The position numbers and the translations under genes were made by a program. Below, piece after piece: positions 16,808 to 24,523 of a stretch of DNA of 33,399 bases. The stretch covers positions 993 to 34,391 of the forward strand of contig PLYA01000007.1 of NCBI GenBank assembly GCA_003153315.1, given 5' to 3'. This DNA comes from Bacteroidota bacterium. Lineage in GTDB: Bacteria; Bacteroidota; Bacteroidia; B-17B0; Aurantibacillaceae. Under the pieces are notes generated by a model. The model searched no databases. It saw only the letters and a program-made list of their open reading frames with translations, and was not told the origin of the DNA. Each line of letters opens with the position of its first letter. The stretch's first letter is position 1.

Positions 16808-17350
16808 ATGAAAGGAATGGTTAAAATATCCGTTATGTTAATCATCATCAGCAGTTTATGCTTAAGCTGCAAGAAATACCCCGAAGATCATAAATTTTTG
16901 GAGCTTACGTCTCCTGAAAGAAGACTGGAAGGTAACTGGTTGCTTACCAAATACCTTATAAACAACGCAGATTCTACCACCATACTATATAACCGTTATG
17001 ATGGATATAATTACAGTGGCACGCCGGCTCCAAGTCCTCAGTATGGCAACCTTATTATGGAGGTAGGTACTTCCGAGAATAAATTCCACCAGCACCCTCT
17101 TAATATGTATAGTATAGGAGGCATAGGTACCATACGATTTGAAGAGCATAAAAGAGCTTTAGAAATAGATTTTACGGTTAAAGGCTATCAATACTATCCG
17201 GCAACCCCCATTGATACGGTACCCGTTTATAATCTTTTTATCAGTAATTCTAACTGGGATATAAGAGAACTAACCAAAACCAACCTAAAAATAAGCAATA
17301 CCATTAACCATACCAGTTACAGTATTGAATTTACTAAGCAGAAAGACTAG
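16808..17350 (+). CDS. Small lipoprotein, lipocalin-like
   Basis: The 180-residue protein has a signal peptide with lipobox SLCLSC (Cys21). The mature part starts KKYPEDH, then RLEGNWLLTKYLIN (around 39-52), a G.W..T pattern common to lipocalin-like Bacteroidota proteins, followed by beta strands to the end (SYSIEFTKQ). No enzyme motif is visible. Its stop is 6 bp from the convergent efp stop, leaving no room for a separate terminator. The function is unknown. Confidence 0.8.
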   Translation: MKGMVKISVMLIIISSLCLSCKKYPEDHKFLELTSPERRLEGNWLLTKYLINNADSTTILYNRYDGYNYSGTPAPSPQYGNLIMEVGTSENKFHQHPLNMYSIGGIGTIRFEEHKRALEIDFTVKGYQYYPATPIDTVPVYNLFISNSNWDIRELTKTNLKISNTINHTSYSIEFTKQKD

Positions 17351-17356
17351 TCTTAA

Positions 17357-17923
17357 TTACTTCTTAACCCTCTCTACATAAGCAGAGGTACGGGTATCAA
17401 TCTTAATTTTATCGCCTTCGTTTACAAACAAAGGTATCATAACGGTAGCACCCGTTTCAACAGTAGCACTTTTTAAGGTGTTAGAACTGGCAGTATCTCC
17501 TCTAATACCCGGTTCGGTATAGGTAATATCAAGCTCTACAAAAGTAGGGGCTTCGGCTAAAATAGGGCTGTCTTCCTCAAAGGTTATCTTTACTTCCATA
17601 CCTTCTTTCAGGAATTTCAATCCATCGCCTAAGGTTTTGGCAGATATATGCACTTGGTCAAAAGTCTCGTTATCCATCACCACAATAAAATCTCCTTCGG
17701 TATAAATAAACTGCATCATTTTATAATCTACTCTAACCAAAGTAACTTCTTCGCCCGAACGGAAACGGTTTTCCGTTTGTTTGCCGTTCATTAGGTTGCG
17801 CATTTTAGCCTGGTAAAAAGCGCGTAAGTTGCCCGGTGTGCGGTGCTGCCATTCAGTAATTAAACAAAGTTCTCCGTTGTATCTAAGTACCGAACCAATG
17901 TTAACGTCTCCTGTATTTGCCAT
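17357..17923 (-). CDS. efp: Translation elongation factor P
   Basis: The 188-residue, three-domain EF-P has standard length and ends in the typical TRTSAYVERVKK. It binds between P and E sites and relieves stalling at polyproline. The domain I loop reads HRTPGNLRAF (27-36). Aligned with PGKGQAF of E. coli EF-P, the position of the modified Lys34 is Asn32 here, with Arg34 two residues later. The protein therefore seems not to use lysylation at that site. It is 83 bp downstream of accA on the same strand and is probably co-transcribed. Polyproline runs do occur in the window (SPFH protein, two Pro6 runs), a natural substrate for this factor. Confidence 0.96.
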   Translation of the reverse strand: MANTGDVNIGSVLRYNGELCLITEWQHRTPGNLRAFYQAKMRNLMNGKQTENRFRSGEEVTLVRVDYKMMQFIYTEGDFIVVMDNETFDQVHISAKTLGDGLKFLKEGMEVKITFEEDSPILAEAPTFVELDITYTEPGIRGDTASSNTLKSATVETGATVMIPLFVNEGDKIKIDTRTSAYVERVKK

Positions 17924-18006
17924 GATTTTTTATTTATTCGTTTATTATTATGTTTCTTTTTGCACTCATGTATTCGCTCTGCTCGGCTATTGATTTACTA
18001 CATGAT

Positions 18007-18981
18007 TTATTTAATAGCTTCTTCATGCGATTCCAGTACAACACCCATAGCACAGAATTTATCTATGCGGGTAATAATACGTTCATCGGCAGATTTGCTT
18101 TCCAATTCTATGATGTAGCTGTTAATAGCTTTTTTTACGTTCTCAAAGGTTTGAGCAGGGTTATTGTGTGCACCGCCAAAAGGCTCAGGTATAATGCCAT
18201 CAATCAGTTTGTTTGCCAACATATCTTCGGCAGTAAGCTTTAGGGCTTCTGCAGCTTTCTCTTTAAAGTCCCAGGTGCGCCATAAGATAGTAGAGCAGTT
18301 CTCAGGAGAGATTACAGAATACCAGGAGTTCTCTAACATCACTACTTTATCGCCAATGCCAATACCAAGGGCTCCACCCGAAGCACCTTCACCAATAACG
18401 ATACAAATAACGGGCACCTTTAACTGAGACATTTCCAACAGGTTTCTGGCAATGGCTTCCCCTTGTCCGCGCTCTTCGGCTTCTAAACCGGGGAAAGCAC
18501 CGGGAGTATCAATAAAGGTAATAATGGGTTTATTAAATTTTTCTGCAATTCGCATCAGGCGCAAAGCCTTGCGATACCCTTCGGGGTTTGGCATCCCAAA
18601 GTTACGAAACTGGCGTTCTTTGGTATTTCTGCCTTTTTGCTGGCCAATAAGCATATATGTTTTCCCGTCAATATCGCCCAAACCACCTACCATGGCTTTA
18701 TCATCTTTCACCGTGCGATCGCCATGCAGTTCTATAAAGTTACCGTTGGTTAAGGTGTTTATATAATCAAGGGTATAAGGTCTTTCGGGATGGCGTGATA
18801 GTTGCACCCTTTGCCATGGGGTAAGTGATGAATAGAGTTGTACTTTGGTTTCCTGTATTTTGTCTTCTATTTGTTTGATAGAGGAAGACACATCTACTTT
18901 ACTTTTGGTGGCTACATCTTTTAATTTCTGAAGCTCTTTTTCAAGCTCTTCAATAGGTTTCTCAAACTCAAGATAAGTCAT
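18007..18981 (-). CDS. accA: Acetyl-CoA carboxylase carboxyltransferase subunit alpha
   Basis: The 324-residue protein has the usual length for AccA. The helical N-terminus ([16 protein letters not shown]) is followed by the conserved [13 protein letters not shown] block (about 63-75) and the crotonase-fold core with [10 protein letters not shown] (about 160-169), [14 protein letters not shown] (about 199-212) and W.SVISPE. It transfers the carboxyl group from biotin to acetyl-CoA to form malonyl-CoA, together with AccD, which is not in the window. A TATATTTG -7 element lies 20 bp upstream. Confidence 0.97.
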   Translation of the reverse strand: MTYLEFEKPIEELEKELQKLKDVATKSKVDVSSSIKQIEDKIQETKVQLYSSLTPWQRVQLSRHPERPYTLDYINTLTNGNFIELHGDRTVKDDKAMVGGLGDIDGKTYMLIGQQKGRNTKERQFRNFGMPNPEGYRKALRLMRIAEKFNKPIITFIDTPGAFPGLEAEERGQGEAIARNLLEMSQLKVPVICIVIGEGASGGALGIGIGDKVVMLENSWYSVISPENCSTILWRTWDFKEKAAEALKLTAEDMLANKLIDGIIPEPFGGAHNNPAQTFENVKKAINSYIIELESKSADERIITRIDKFCAMGVVLESHEEAIK

Positions 18982-19001
18982 TTAAATAAAAATTAGGAAG
19001 G

Positions 19002-19009
19002 CAAATATA
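19002..19009 (-). promoter_or_regulatory. -7 element TATATTTG for accA
   Basis: Minus-strand TATATTTG matches TAnnTTTG and lies 20 bp upstream of the accA ATG. No TTG is seen at ideal spacing. Confidence 0.5.
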
Positions 19010-19161
19010 GTAATAATATAAAAATAGGCTTAGGTAGTGTTTTATGGCTTTTTGTTTTTTAATGATTAATTAAGCTTCTAATTGCAAAGATACAGTGTAT
19101 AAAGCCCGACGGTGTAATCGCCGGAATACCCATATAAATTTACCAATACAATTATAATTCT

Positions 19162-19169
19162 TACTTTAG
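19162..19169 (+). promoter_or_regulatory. Near-consensus -7 element TACTTTAG for pyrRB
   Basis: TACTTTAG differs from TAnnTTTG at one position and lies 10 bp upstream of the pyrR ATG, so the transcript would be almost leaderless. That leaves no space for a PyrR-type attenuator between promoter and gene. The region is otherwise featureless apart from the short GC-rich stretch near 19108-19121. Confidence 0.35.
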
Positions 19170-19179
19170 CTGCGTAAAT

Positions 19180-19716
19180 ATGTCGGCGGCAAAAATATTA
19201 CTAAACGAACAGAACTTCGAAATAACGCTTACCCGCCTTTGTCACCAGCTTATTGAAACCCACAACAATTTTGAGAATACTGCGCTAATTGGGTTGCAGC
19301 CTCGCGGAGTGTTCCTTTCTAAGCGCATACACAGGCAACTGCAAACGCTTTGCAAAAACAAAAACATACTTTGCGGCGATTTGGATATTACTTTTTACCG
19401 CGATGATTTCCGCCAGAAAGAGCTAATACCCAACCAAACCAACATACCCTTTATTATAGAAAACAAAAACGTGGTGCTGATAGATGATGTGCTGTTTACG
19501 GGGCGTACCATACGCGCCGGTTTAGATGCCCTGCTGGCTTTTGGCAGGCCCAACAAAGTAGAATTACTGGTATTGATTGACAGAAGGTTTAGTCGCCACC
19601 TGCCTATACAGCCTAATTACGTGGGTAAAACCATAGATAGCATACAATCTCAGCAGGTAAAAGTAGAATGGAAAGAAACCGAAGGACACGATAAAGTAAC
19701 CTTATTAAATAGATAA
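19180..19716 (+). CDS. pyrR: PyrR-like phosphoribosyltransferase
   Basis: The 178-residue protein has the normal PyrR length. The PRPP-binding loop is VVLIDDVLFTGRT (98-110), preceded by LIGLQPRGV (37-44) and DITFYRDDF (69-77). Family members combine uracil phosphoribosyltransferase activity with UMP-dependent binding of pyr mRNA. The adjacent pyrB, 5 bp downstream, supports the assignment. The very short apparent leader makes classical attenuation in front of pyrR doubtful. Confidence 0.94.
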   Translation: MSAAKILLNEQNFEITLTRLCHQLIETHNNFENTALIGLQPRGVFLSKRIHRQLQTLCKNKNILCGDLDITFYRDDFRQKELIPNQTNIPFIIENKNVVLIDDVLFTGRTIRAGLDALLAFGRPNKVELLVLIDRRFSRHLPIQPNYVGKTIDSIQSQQVKVEWKETEGHDKVTLLNR

Positions 19717-19721
19717 TTGTA

Positions 19722-20651
19722 ATGAGCCACCTAAGTACAAATCATCTTTTAGGAATAAAAAACATAACAAAGAATGATATTGAACTTATACTAACCACGG
19801 CAAAAAACTTTAAAGAGGTACTAAACCGTCCTATTAAAAAAGTACCCTCCCTGCGCGATATAACCATTGCCAATCTTTTCTTCGAAAACTCTACCCGCAC
19901 ACGTACCTCGTTTGAACTGGCGCAAAAACGCCTCAGTGCCGATACGGTAAACTTCTCGGCTTCTACCTCTTCGGTTAAAAAAGGTGAGACCCTTATAGAT
20001 ACTGTAAACAACATCCTTGCCATGAAGGTGGATATGGTGGTGATGCGCCACCCCAATGCCGGCGCCTGTGTGTTTTTAAGCAAAAAGGTAAAGAACTGTA
20101 AAATAATTAATGCCGGAGACGGTGCCCACGAACACCCCACGCAAGCCCTGCTGGATGCGTACTCTATACAAGAAAAGTTAGGCTCACTAAAAGGTAAGAA
20201 GGTGGTTATTGTAGGAGATATACTGCACTCGCGTGTCGCGCTCTCTAATATATTTTGTTTGAATAAAATGGGTGCACAGGTTAAGGTATGCGGGCCTGCC
20301 ACGCTTATACCCCGTCATATAAAATCCTTGGGTGTAGAGGTTGAAACCAATTTACAGAAAGCCCTCGAGTGGGCAGATGTAGCCAATATGCTGCGCATAC
20401 AATTAGAAAGACAGGATATTAAATTCTTCCCTTCCCTGCGCGAGTACACCATGTTATATGGCTTAACGCAGGAGATACTGGACGGACTTAAAAAAGATAT
20501 TGTGATTATGCACCCGGGCCCCATAAACCGCGGAGTAGAAATAAGCAGCGAGGTTGCCGATGGCAAAAACTCTATTATACTGGAGCAGGTAGAAAATGGA
20601 GTAGCTGTGCGTATGGCGGTTATGTTCTTACTGGCCGGTAAGCAGAATTAA
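19722..20651 (+). CDS. pyrB: Aspartate carbamoyltransferase catalytic subunit
   Basis: The 309-residue protein has family length. Motifs are FFENSTRTRTSFELA (53-67, carbamoyl-phosphate loop STRTRTS 57-63), HPTQALLD (about 137-144) and MHPGPINRG (about 263-271). It condenses carbamoyl phosphate and aspartate in pyrimidine synthesis. No pyrI regulatory gene follows; the next 139 bp hold dispersed repeats. Translation is likely coupled to pyrR. Confidence 0.97.
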   Translation: MSHLSTNHLLGIKNITKNDIELILTTAKNFKEVLNRPIKKVPSLRDITIANLFFENSTRTRTSFELAQKRLSADTVNFSASTSSVKKGETLIDTVNNILAMKVDMVVMRHPNAGACVFLSKKVKNCKIINAGDGAHEHPTQALLDAYSIQEKLGSLKGKKVVIVGDILHSRVALSNIFCLNKMGAQVKVCGPATLIPRHIKSLGVEVETNLQKALEWADVANMLRIQLERQDIKFFPSLREYTMLYGLTQEILDGLKKDIVIMHPGPINRGVEISSEVADGKNSIILEQVENGVAVRMAVMFLLAGKQN

Positions 20652-20663
20652 TTATAAGTTATT

Positions 20664-20702
20664 GTCATACTGAGCATTGAGCCTGTCGAAATGTGAAGTA
20701 TG
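20664..20702. repeat. Dispersed GTCATACTGAGC...GAAGTATG element
   Basis: GTCATACTGAGC at 20664-20675 and GAAGTATG at 20695-20702 form the ends of a short palindromic intergenic element of a type often seen in Bacteroidota genomes. The middle (GAGCCTGTCGAA) is slightly expanded compared with the usual compact form. Confidence 0.6.
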
Positions 20703-20770
20703 GGCGTTCCCTTTGATTACAAAGGTCGGGCTTTACGCGCTGCACGGCAGCTTGCTCCAATCCCTAACGC
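20703..20770. repeat. Two-hairpin dispersed element, GGCGTTCCC...CCCTAACGC
   Basis: Two perfect hairpins are embedded: CCTTTG/CAAAGG (20710-20715 with 20720-20725) and GCTGC/GCAGC (20739-20743 with 20747-20751). The framing words are GGCGTTCCC, GGTCGGGCTTTACGC and GCTCCAATCCCTAACGC. From memory this frame occurs repeatedly in Bacteroidota intergenic DNA with differing hairpin stems. It directly abuts the preceding GTCATACTGAGC element. Confidence 0.65.
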
Positions 20771-20790
20771 ACTTACTTACATTATTATAT

Positions 20791-21714
20791 TTACTTATCA
20801 TCTTCTTTAAATTTTTTCTCGAACACACCATCTTTGTATAATTCGGTAGTAGTTATTTTCCCGTTTTTATAATAATAAGTTAAACCATCCGGCTTACCAT
20901 TTTTAAAAGTAACCAACATACTAAGAATACCATAAGTGCTATACATTTTTAACTCACCTTCGGGCTTTCCGTTAATACATTTACATTCCCTTTCAATTAT
21001 ACCATCCTCGCTATATATCTTAAAATCTCCATTGCATAATTTTCCGTTTTCGTTATAGCATAAGCGCTCACCAAACATTTTATCATCCTTATATACGCCT
21101 GTATATTTTATATTTCCATTTTCATAAAAATAGGTTGCAGGTCCATCACGCTTACCATTCTTATAAGAAGTTTCCAATGATGGTTTCCCATTTTTGTAAT
21201 AATTTATGCTTTTACCTTCTAATTTTCCATCCTTGTAATTTCCAACAAAACTCTTCTTCCCATTTAAATAATAGGATGTGGCAACACTATCTTCTTTGTC
21301 ATTCTTAAAATAAAATTCTGATTTTTTAGCTCCATTTTCATAATACCAGGTACATAAACCATTTTTTTTCCCATTTACATTATAACCAGTATAGATTATT
21401 TTTCCGGTATCATTGTATGTTTGATAAAGCCCGTTTAAAAGCCCATCCTTATACATCAATTTAGATTGTATTCTGCCTTTCTTTTGATAATTATAATGAA
21501 TGCTCAATCCATCTCTTATACCGTTCTTAAAATTAAATTCATCGGATAAACTGCCATCATAATAATTAAGAACCTTATCCTTCTTGTCATTGGTTTTGTA
21601 TGTGATGGATTCTATTTTACCTGCTTCAGAAAAAGCGGTATCGATAGTGGTTTTGTTTTGCTGCGCAAAGAATTGGTTGCTGCATAGCATTATGATAATA
21701 GCATATTGTTTCAT
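20791..21714 (-). CDS. Exported MORN_2/YwqK-type repeat protein
   Basis: The 307-residue protein has a signal peptide (MKQYAIIIMLCSNQFFAQQ) followed by roughly ten ~22-24-residue repeats of the form YKDGKLEGKSINYYKNGK, each a beta hairpin (KNGK.DG....YY.NGK). These are MORN_2/YwqK-type repeats. Some relatives are called antitoxins, but no toxin gene is adjacent and the protein is exported, so that label is not supported here. Many Bacteroidota carry several such proteins of unknown function. It is divergent from the DUF1905 gene across a 558-bp gap filled mostly by a 21-bp tandem array. Confidence 0.85.
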   Translation of the reverse strand: MKQYAIIIMLCSNQFFAQQNKTTIDTAFSEAGKIESITYKTNDKKDKVLNYYDGSLSDEFNFKNGIRDGLSIHYNYQKKGRIQSKLMYKDGLLNGLYQTYNDTGKIIYTGYNVNGKKNGLCTWYYENGAKKSEFYFKNDKEDSVATSYYLNGKKSFVGNYKDGKLEGKSINYYKNGKPSLETSYKNGKRDGPATYFYENGNIKYTGVYKDDKMFGERLCYNENGKLCNGDFKIYSEDGIIERECKCINGKPEGELKMYSTYGILSMLVTFKNGKPDGLTYYYKNGKITTTELYKDGVFEKKFKEDDK

Positions 21715-21731
21715 TTTGTTTTTAATATATA

Positions 21732-21739
21732 CAAATATA
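21732..21739 (-). promoter_or_regulatory. -7 element TATATTTG for the YwqK-type gene
   Basis: Minus-strand TATATTTG lies 17 bp upstream of the ATG. No TTG at the ideal distance was found. Confidence 0.45.
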
Positions 21740-21862
21740 AAACAAAATCTCCCTCTATTCCTCTAAAAAAGCGGTTTTTAGGCTTTAAAAAAGGTTCTTT
21801 GAAAGGTAAAACAACCAAGTTTTCTGTTAAATTTATCGACGAAACCCCTAAAATAATCGTCC

Positions 21863-22220
21863 GTTTGCTTTCCGTCTCCCCGTGTTTGCTTCCCGACTCC
21901 TCCCGTTTGCTTTCCGTCTCTTCGCGTTTGCTTTCCGTCTCCTCGTGTTTACGTTCCGACTCTTCGGGTTTGCGTTCCGTCTCCTCGTGTTTGCTTTCCA
22001 ACACATCCTGTTTGCGTTCCGTCTCCTCGCGTTTGCTTTCCAACACATCCTGTTTGCTTTCCGACTCTTCTCGTTTGCATTCCGACTCCTCCTGTTTGCA
22101 TTCCGTCTCTTCCTGTTTGCGTTCAAACTCTTCCCGTTTGCTTTCCGTCCAAAGCTCGTTGCCTTCCGTTCAATGTCCGTTGCTTTCCGTTAATTGTCTG
22201 TTGCTTTCCGTCTATTGTTA
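21863..22220. repeat. Intergenic tandem array, 17 units of 21 bp (locus B)
   Basis: Units start at 21863 and every 21 bp through 22136; unit 14 is 22 bp, and further 21-bp units start at 22158, 22179 and 22200, with a decayed one from 22221. The consensus begins GTTTGCTTTCCGTCTC. The TTTGC and TTCC parts are most conserved. Two units share a variant tail CCAACACATCC (21989 and 22031), a sign of unit duplication. The plus strand is rich in T and C and nearly free of A. Because 21 is a multiple of three, long open frames run through it without indicating a gene. It occupies most of the 558-bp divergent gap 21715-22272. Confidence 0.95.
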
Positions 22221-22231
22221 GTTGCTATTGC

Positions 22232-22261
22232 TTGTAGAATAAACGACTAATGTTATTTTTG
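22232..22261 (+). promoter_or_regulatory. Promoter TTG-N19-TATTTTTG for the DUF1905/YdeI gene
   Basis: TTG at 22232-22234 and TATTTTTG at 22254-22261 are 19 bp apart. The ATG is at 22273. The -33 TTG lies inside the decayed last unit of the 21-bp array. Confidence 0.7.
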
Positions 22262-22272
22262 CCTCAAATAAT

Positions 22273-22797
22273 ATGGCCACCAAAGTTAATTTTACGGCTA
22301 CCCTGCAAAAGTTTAAAGAGATGGGCGAGAAAACCGGCTGGACCTATATTGATATTCCTGCCGAGGTTGCCCATAAGATAAAACCAAACTACAAAAAATC
22401 ATTCCGCATAAAAGGTACTATTGATAAGTATGCCTTTAAAAGTGCTGCTATTTTGCCAATGGGCGAGGGCAATTTTATACTGCCTATAAATGCTACCATA
22501 AGAAAGAACATTAAAAAACAGCGAAGCGGAGAGCAGGTTGTTTTAAATGTGGAAGAAGACAAAGCCCCTGTAGAAATTTCACCTGATTTACTGGCTTGTC
22601 TGGAAGATGATGCTAAAGCAAAAGCGTTCTTTACAAAGATGCCTAAATCGCATCAAAACTATTACTCTAAATGGATAGAAAGCGCCAAAACAGATGCTAC
22701 TAAAGCTAAACGTATTGCCATGTGTATTAATGGTTTTAACCATAACATGACTTTTGCCGAGATACTGAAATCTAATAGAGAGAATAAATTAATGTAA
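22273..22797 (+). CDS. DUF1905 + YdeI/OmdA-like protein
   Basis: The 174-residue protein has an N-terminal DUF1905 beta-barrel-like domain (about 1-95: FTATLQKFKEMGEKTGWTYIDIP then FRIKGTIDKYAFKSAAILPMGEGNF as position markers) and a C-terminal helical YdeI/OmdA-type domain (about 105-165: FFTKMPKSHQNYYSKWIESAKTDATKAKRI region). Family members are small cytosolic proteins of unclear function, sometimes linked with bacteriocin protection. No signal peptide is present. It has a full consensus promoter. Confidence 0.85.
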   Translation: MATKVNFTATLQKFKEMGEKTGWTYIDIPAEVAHKIKPNYKKSFRIKGTIDKYAFKSAAILPMGEGNFILPINATIRKNIKKQRSGEQVVLNVEEDKAPVEISPDLLACLEDDAKAKAFFTKMPKSHQNYYSKWIESAKTDATKAKRIAMCINGFNHNMTFAEILKSNRENKLM

Positions 22798-22798
22798 G

Positions 22799-22829
22799 TT
22801 GCATATTCAGTCCTATATCTATACTTTTG
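22799..22829 (+). promoter_or_regulatory. Promoter TTG-N20-TACTTTTG for the GT-C gene
   Basis: TTG at 22799-22801 and TACTTTTG at 22822-22829 are 20 bp apart, close to ideal for Bacteroidota. The TTG begins 2 bp after the preceding stop, and the ATG is at 22844. Confidence 0.75.
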
Positions 22830-22843
22830 GATTTTAATAAGGT

Positions 22844-24523
22844 ATGGCAAAAGTAAAAGCAACTAAGTCAGTTGAAAAAAGTAAAAGCGAATCTCTTCCT
22901 GAACCAATCACTAAATCTAATAATACATACTATTATATTGGTTTAGCAGCTGTTTTATTGTTAATATTTATTATCCGTTCAAATTTTGTAAATGTTCCTT
23001 TTGAGAGGGACGAGGGTGCTTATGCTTATAGCGGGAAAATAACTTTAAATGGGGCAGTTCCTTTCAAAGATATAGGGTCTCAGCGTTTACCTGGTGTGTT
23101 TTATTGCTATGCAGTTATGGTGACCATTTTTGGATATACACTAAAATCATTACATGTTGGTTTTATGATCATAAATATGGTAAGTGCAGTACTTATCTTT
23201 TTTATTTCTAAAAGGTTGTTTAATAATTTGGGCGCCATCTCAGCAGCCATATTCTGGGCGTTATTATCTATGAATATGGGCATCTCAGGCTTTACTGTTC
23301 AGTCAGAACACTTGGTTGCTTTTTTTGCCTTAGCCGGAATTTATTGTCTGTTAAGATATTTTGATAAAACGGCTTATCTATGGGCAATGCTATCAGGCTT
23401 GTTTTTTTGTCTGGCATTTGAAGTAAAGCAGACTTCCTTTTTCTTAGGATTGTGTGCCGGAATTATTTTATTAGGGCGCCAGGTTTTTGAAGAACCACGA
23501 AACATAAAAAAAGCTATTATGTCTACTCTTATTTTTGGAGCAGCAGTTATCATTCCAATTGCAATAGACTTATTTACCGTTTGGAAAAGAGGTGGTTGGG
23601 AAGATTTTAATTATTGGTTTTTTGATATTAGAAAGGAGTACTCTTCTGTAATAACTTTTGAACAAGGAATAGAATACCTTAAAATGAACTTTAAAGGTAT
23701 GTACGAGAATTATAAATTTATATGGGTAATGTCATTATTGGGGGCTTTATCTATTTTTCTTACCAAAGCCAAATGGTGGATTAAACTAAGTGTATTAGGT
23801 TTTTATGTTTTAGGTTTTTTAACTGTTATGCCCGGTAATCACTATTACGGGCATTATTTTTTACAATGGGTACCTACTGTATGTATAAGTGCTGCTGCGT
23901 TTATTTATACTGTAGAAGAATTGTTAGTCTCCAGATTTAAATTAAAATCTTATGCCAGATACATTGTACTTGGAGTATTGCTATTTTTTACCTTTTCTAA
24001 TCTAAGTGCTTTGCAGAAATATTATTTCAAGGTAAATCCAACACAATTAATGAGACAAGTATATGGCCTAAACCCTTTTCCTGAATCTAAAGTAATTGCT
24101 GATAAATTGAATACCATGATGAAGCCGGAAGATAAGCTTGCAGTTTTTGGTACAGAGATTCAAATGTATTTTTACACCAATAAAATATCTCCTTCCCGTT
24201 TTGCAGGATCAGGTGCCTTATTAGAGTTTCCTTCTAAAAAAGCTGAAGAATGGCAGCAAGAGTTTATAAATGATGTTGAAAAAGCTGACCCGCGTTTTTT
24301 AGTTTTTTTCTCACACCCCATATCCTGGATGGCAAACCCCAATGTAAAGAATCTAATTTTTCCCTGGTTTGATAAGTTCAGTGCTCAGAAATATAACCTG
24401 ATTGGTTTTGCCGACATGTATGATAATACTACTAATTACGTGTGGGCTCCGGAGATGGATTTAGCGAATAACCCGCCTAAGTCTCAATACAAAATATTTA
24501 TATTTGAAAGAAAGAAAAGTTAG
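22844..24523 (+). CDS. GT-C-fold membrane glycosyltransferase, GT39/ArnT-like
   Basis: The 559-residue protein has a Lys/Ser-rich cytosolic N-terminus (1-27), a first membrane segment at about 29-45, and roughly ten further hydrophobic segments to residue ~385. The first outer loop carries the acidic motif FERDEGAYAY (53-62, Asp56-Glu57), the typical catalytic position of polyprenyl-phosphate-sugar-dependent GT-C enzymes. The C-terminal soluble part (about 385-559) faces the periplasm. It probably transfers a sugar from a lipid-phosphate donor to an envelope glycan or protein. Its stop codon overlaps that of the convergent GT2 gene (TTAG, 24520-24523). GT2 proteins like that neighbour can make polyprenyl-phosphate sugars, the donor type such enzymes need (inference). 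Confidence 0.85.
   Translation: MAKVKATKSVEKSKSESLPEPITKSNNTYYYIGLAAVLLLIFIIRSNFVNVPFERDEGAYAYSGKITLNGAVPFKDIGSQRLPGVFYCYAVMVTIFGYTLKSLHVGFMIINMVSAVLIFFISKRLFNNLGAISAAIFWALLSMNMGISGFTVQSEHLVAFFALAGIYCLLRYFDKTAYLWAMLSGLFFCLAFEVKQTSFFLGLCAGIILLGRQVFEEPRNIKKAIMSTLIFGAAVIIPIAIDLFTVWKRGGWEDFNYWFFDIRKEYSSVITFEQGIEYLKMNFKGMYENYKFIWVMSLLGALSIFLTKAKWWIKLSVLGFYVLGFLTVMPGNHYYGHYFLQWVPTVCISAAAFIYTVEELLVSRFKLKSYARYIVLGVLLFFTFSNLSALQKYYFKVNPTQLMRQVYGLNPFPESKVIADKLNTMMKPEDKLAVFGTEIQMYFYTNKISPSRFAGSGALLEFPSKKAEEWQQEFINDVEKADPRFLVFFSHPISWMANPNVKNLIFPWFDKFSAQKYNLIGFADMYDNTTNYVWAPEMDLANNPPKSQYKIFIFERKKS

Noticed and set aside
19010..19179. PyrR-binding attenuator upstream of pyrR
   Set aside because: The best -7 element leaves almost no leader, and I see no terminator/antiterminator pair in this stretch.
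20791..21714. Toxin-antitoxin antitoxin (YwqK label)
   Set aside because: The protein has a signal peptide and no toxin-like neighbour; only the repeat type is shared.
21711..22126. Open frames through the 21-bp array encoding heptad-like ESKREET repeats
   Set aside because: 21 is a multiple of three, so the array stays open in several frames on both strands. No start, promoter or family match supports a gene, and the frames overlap the promoters of the flanking genes.
21863..22220. CRISPR-like array
   Set aside because: The units are contiguous with no unique spacers, the repeats are only 21 bp and vary between units, and there are no cas genes in the window.
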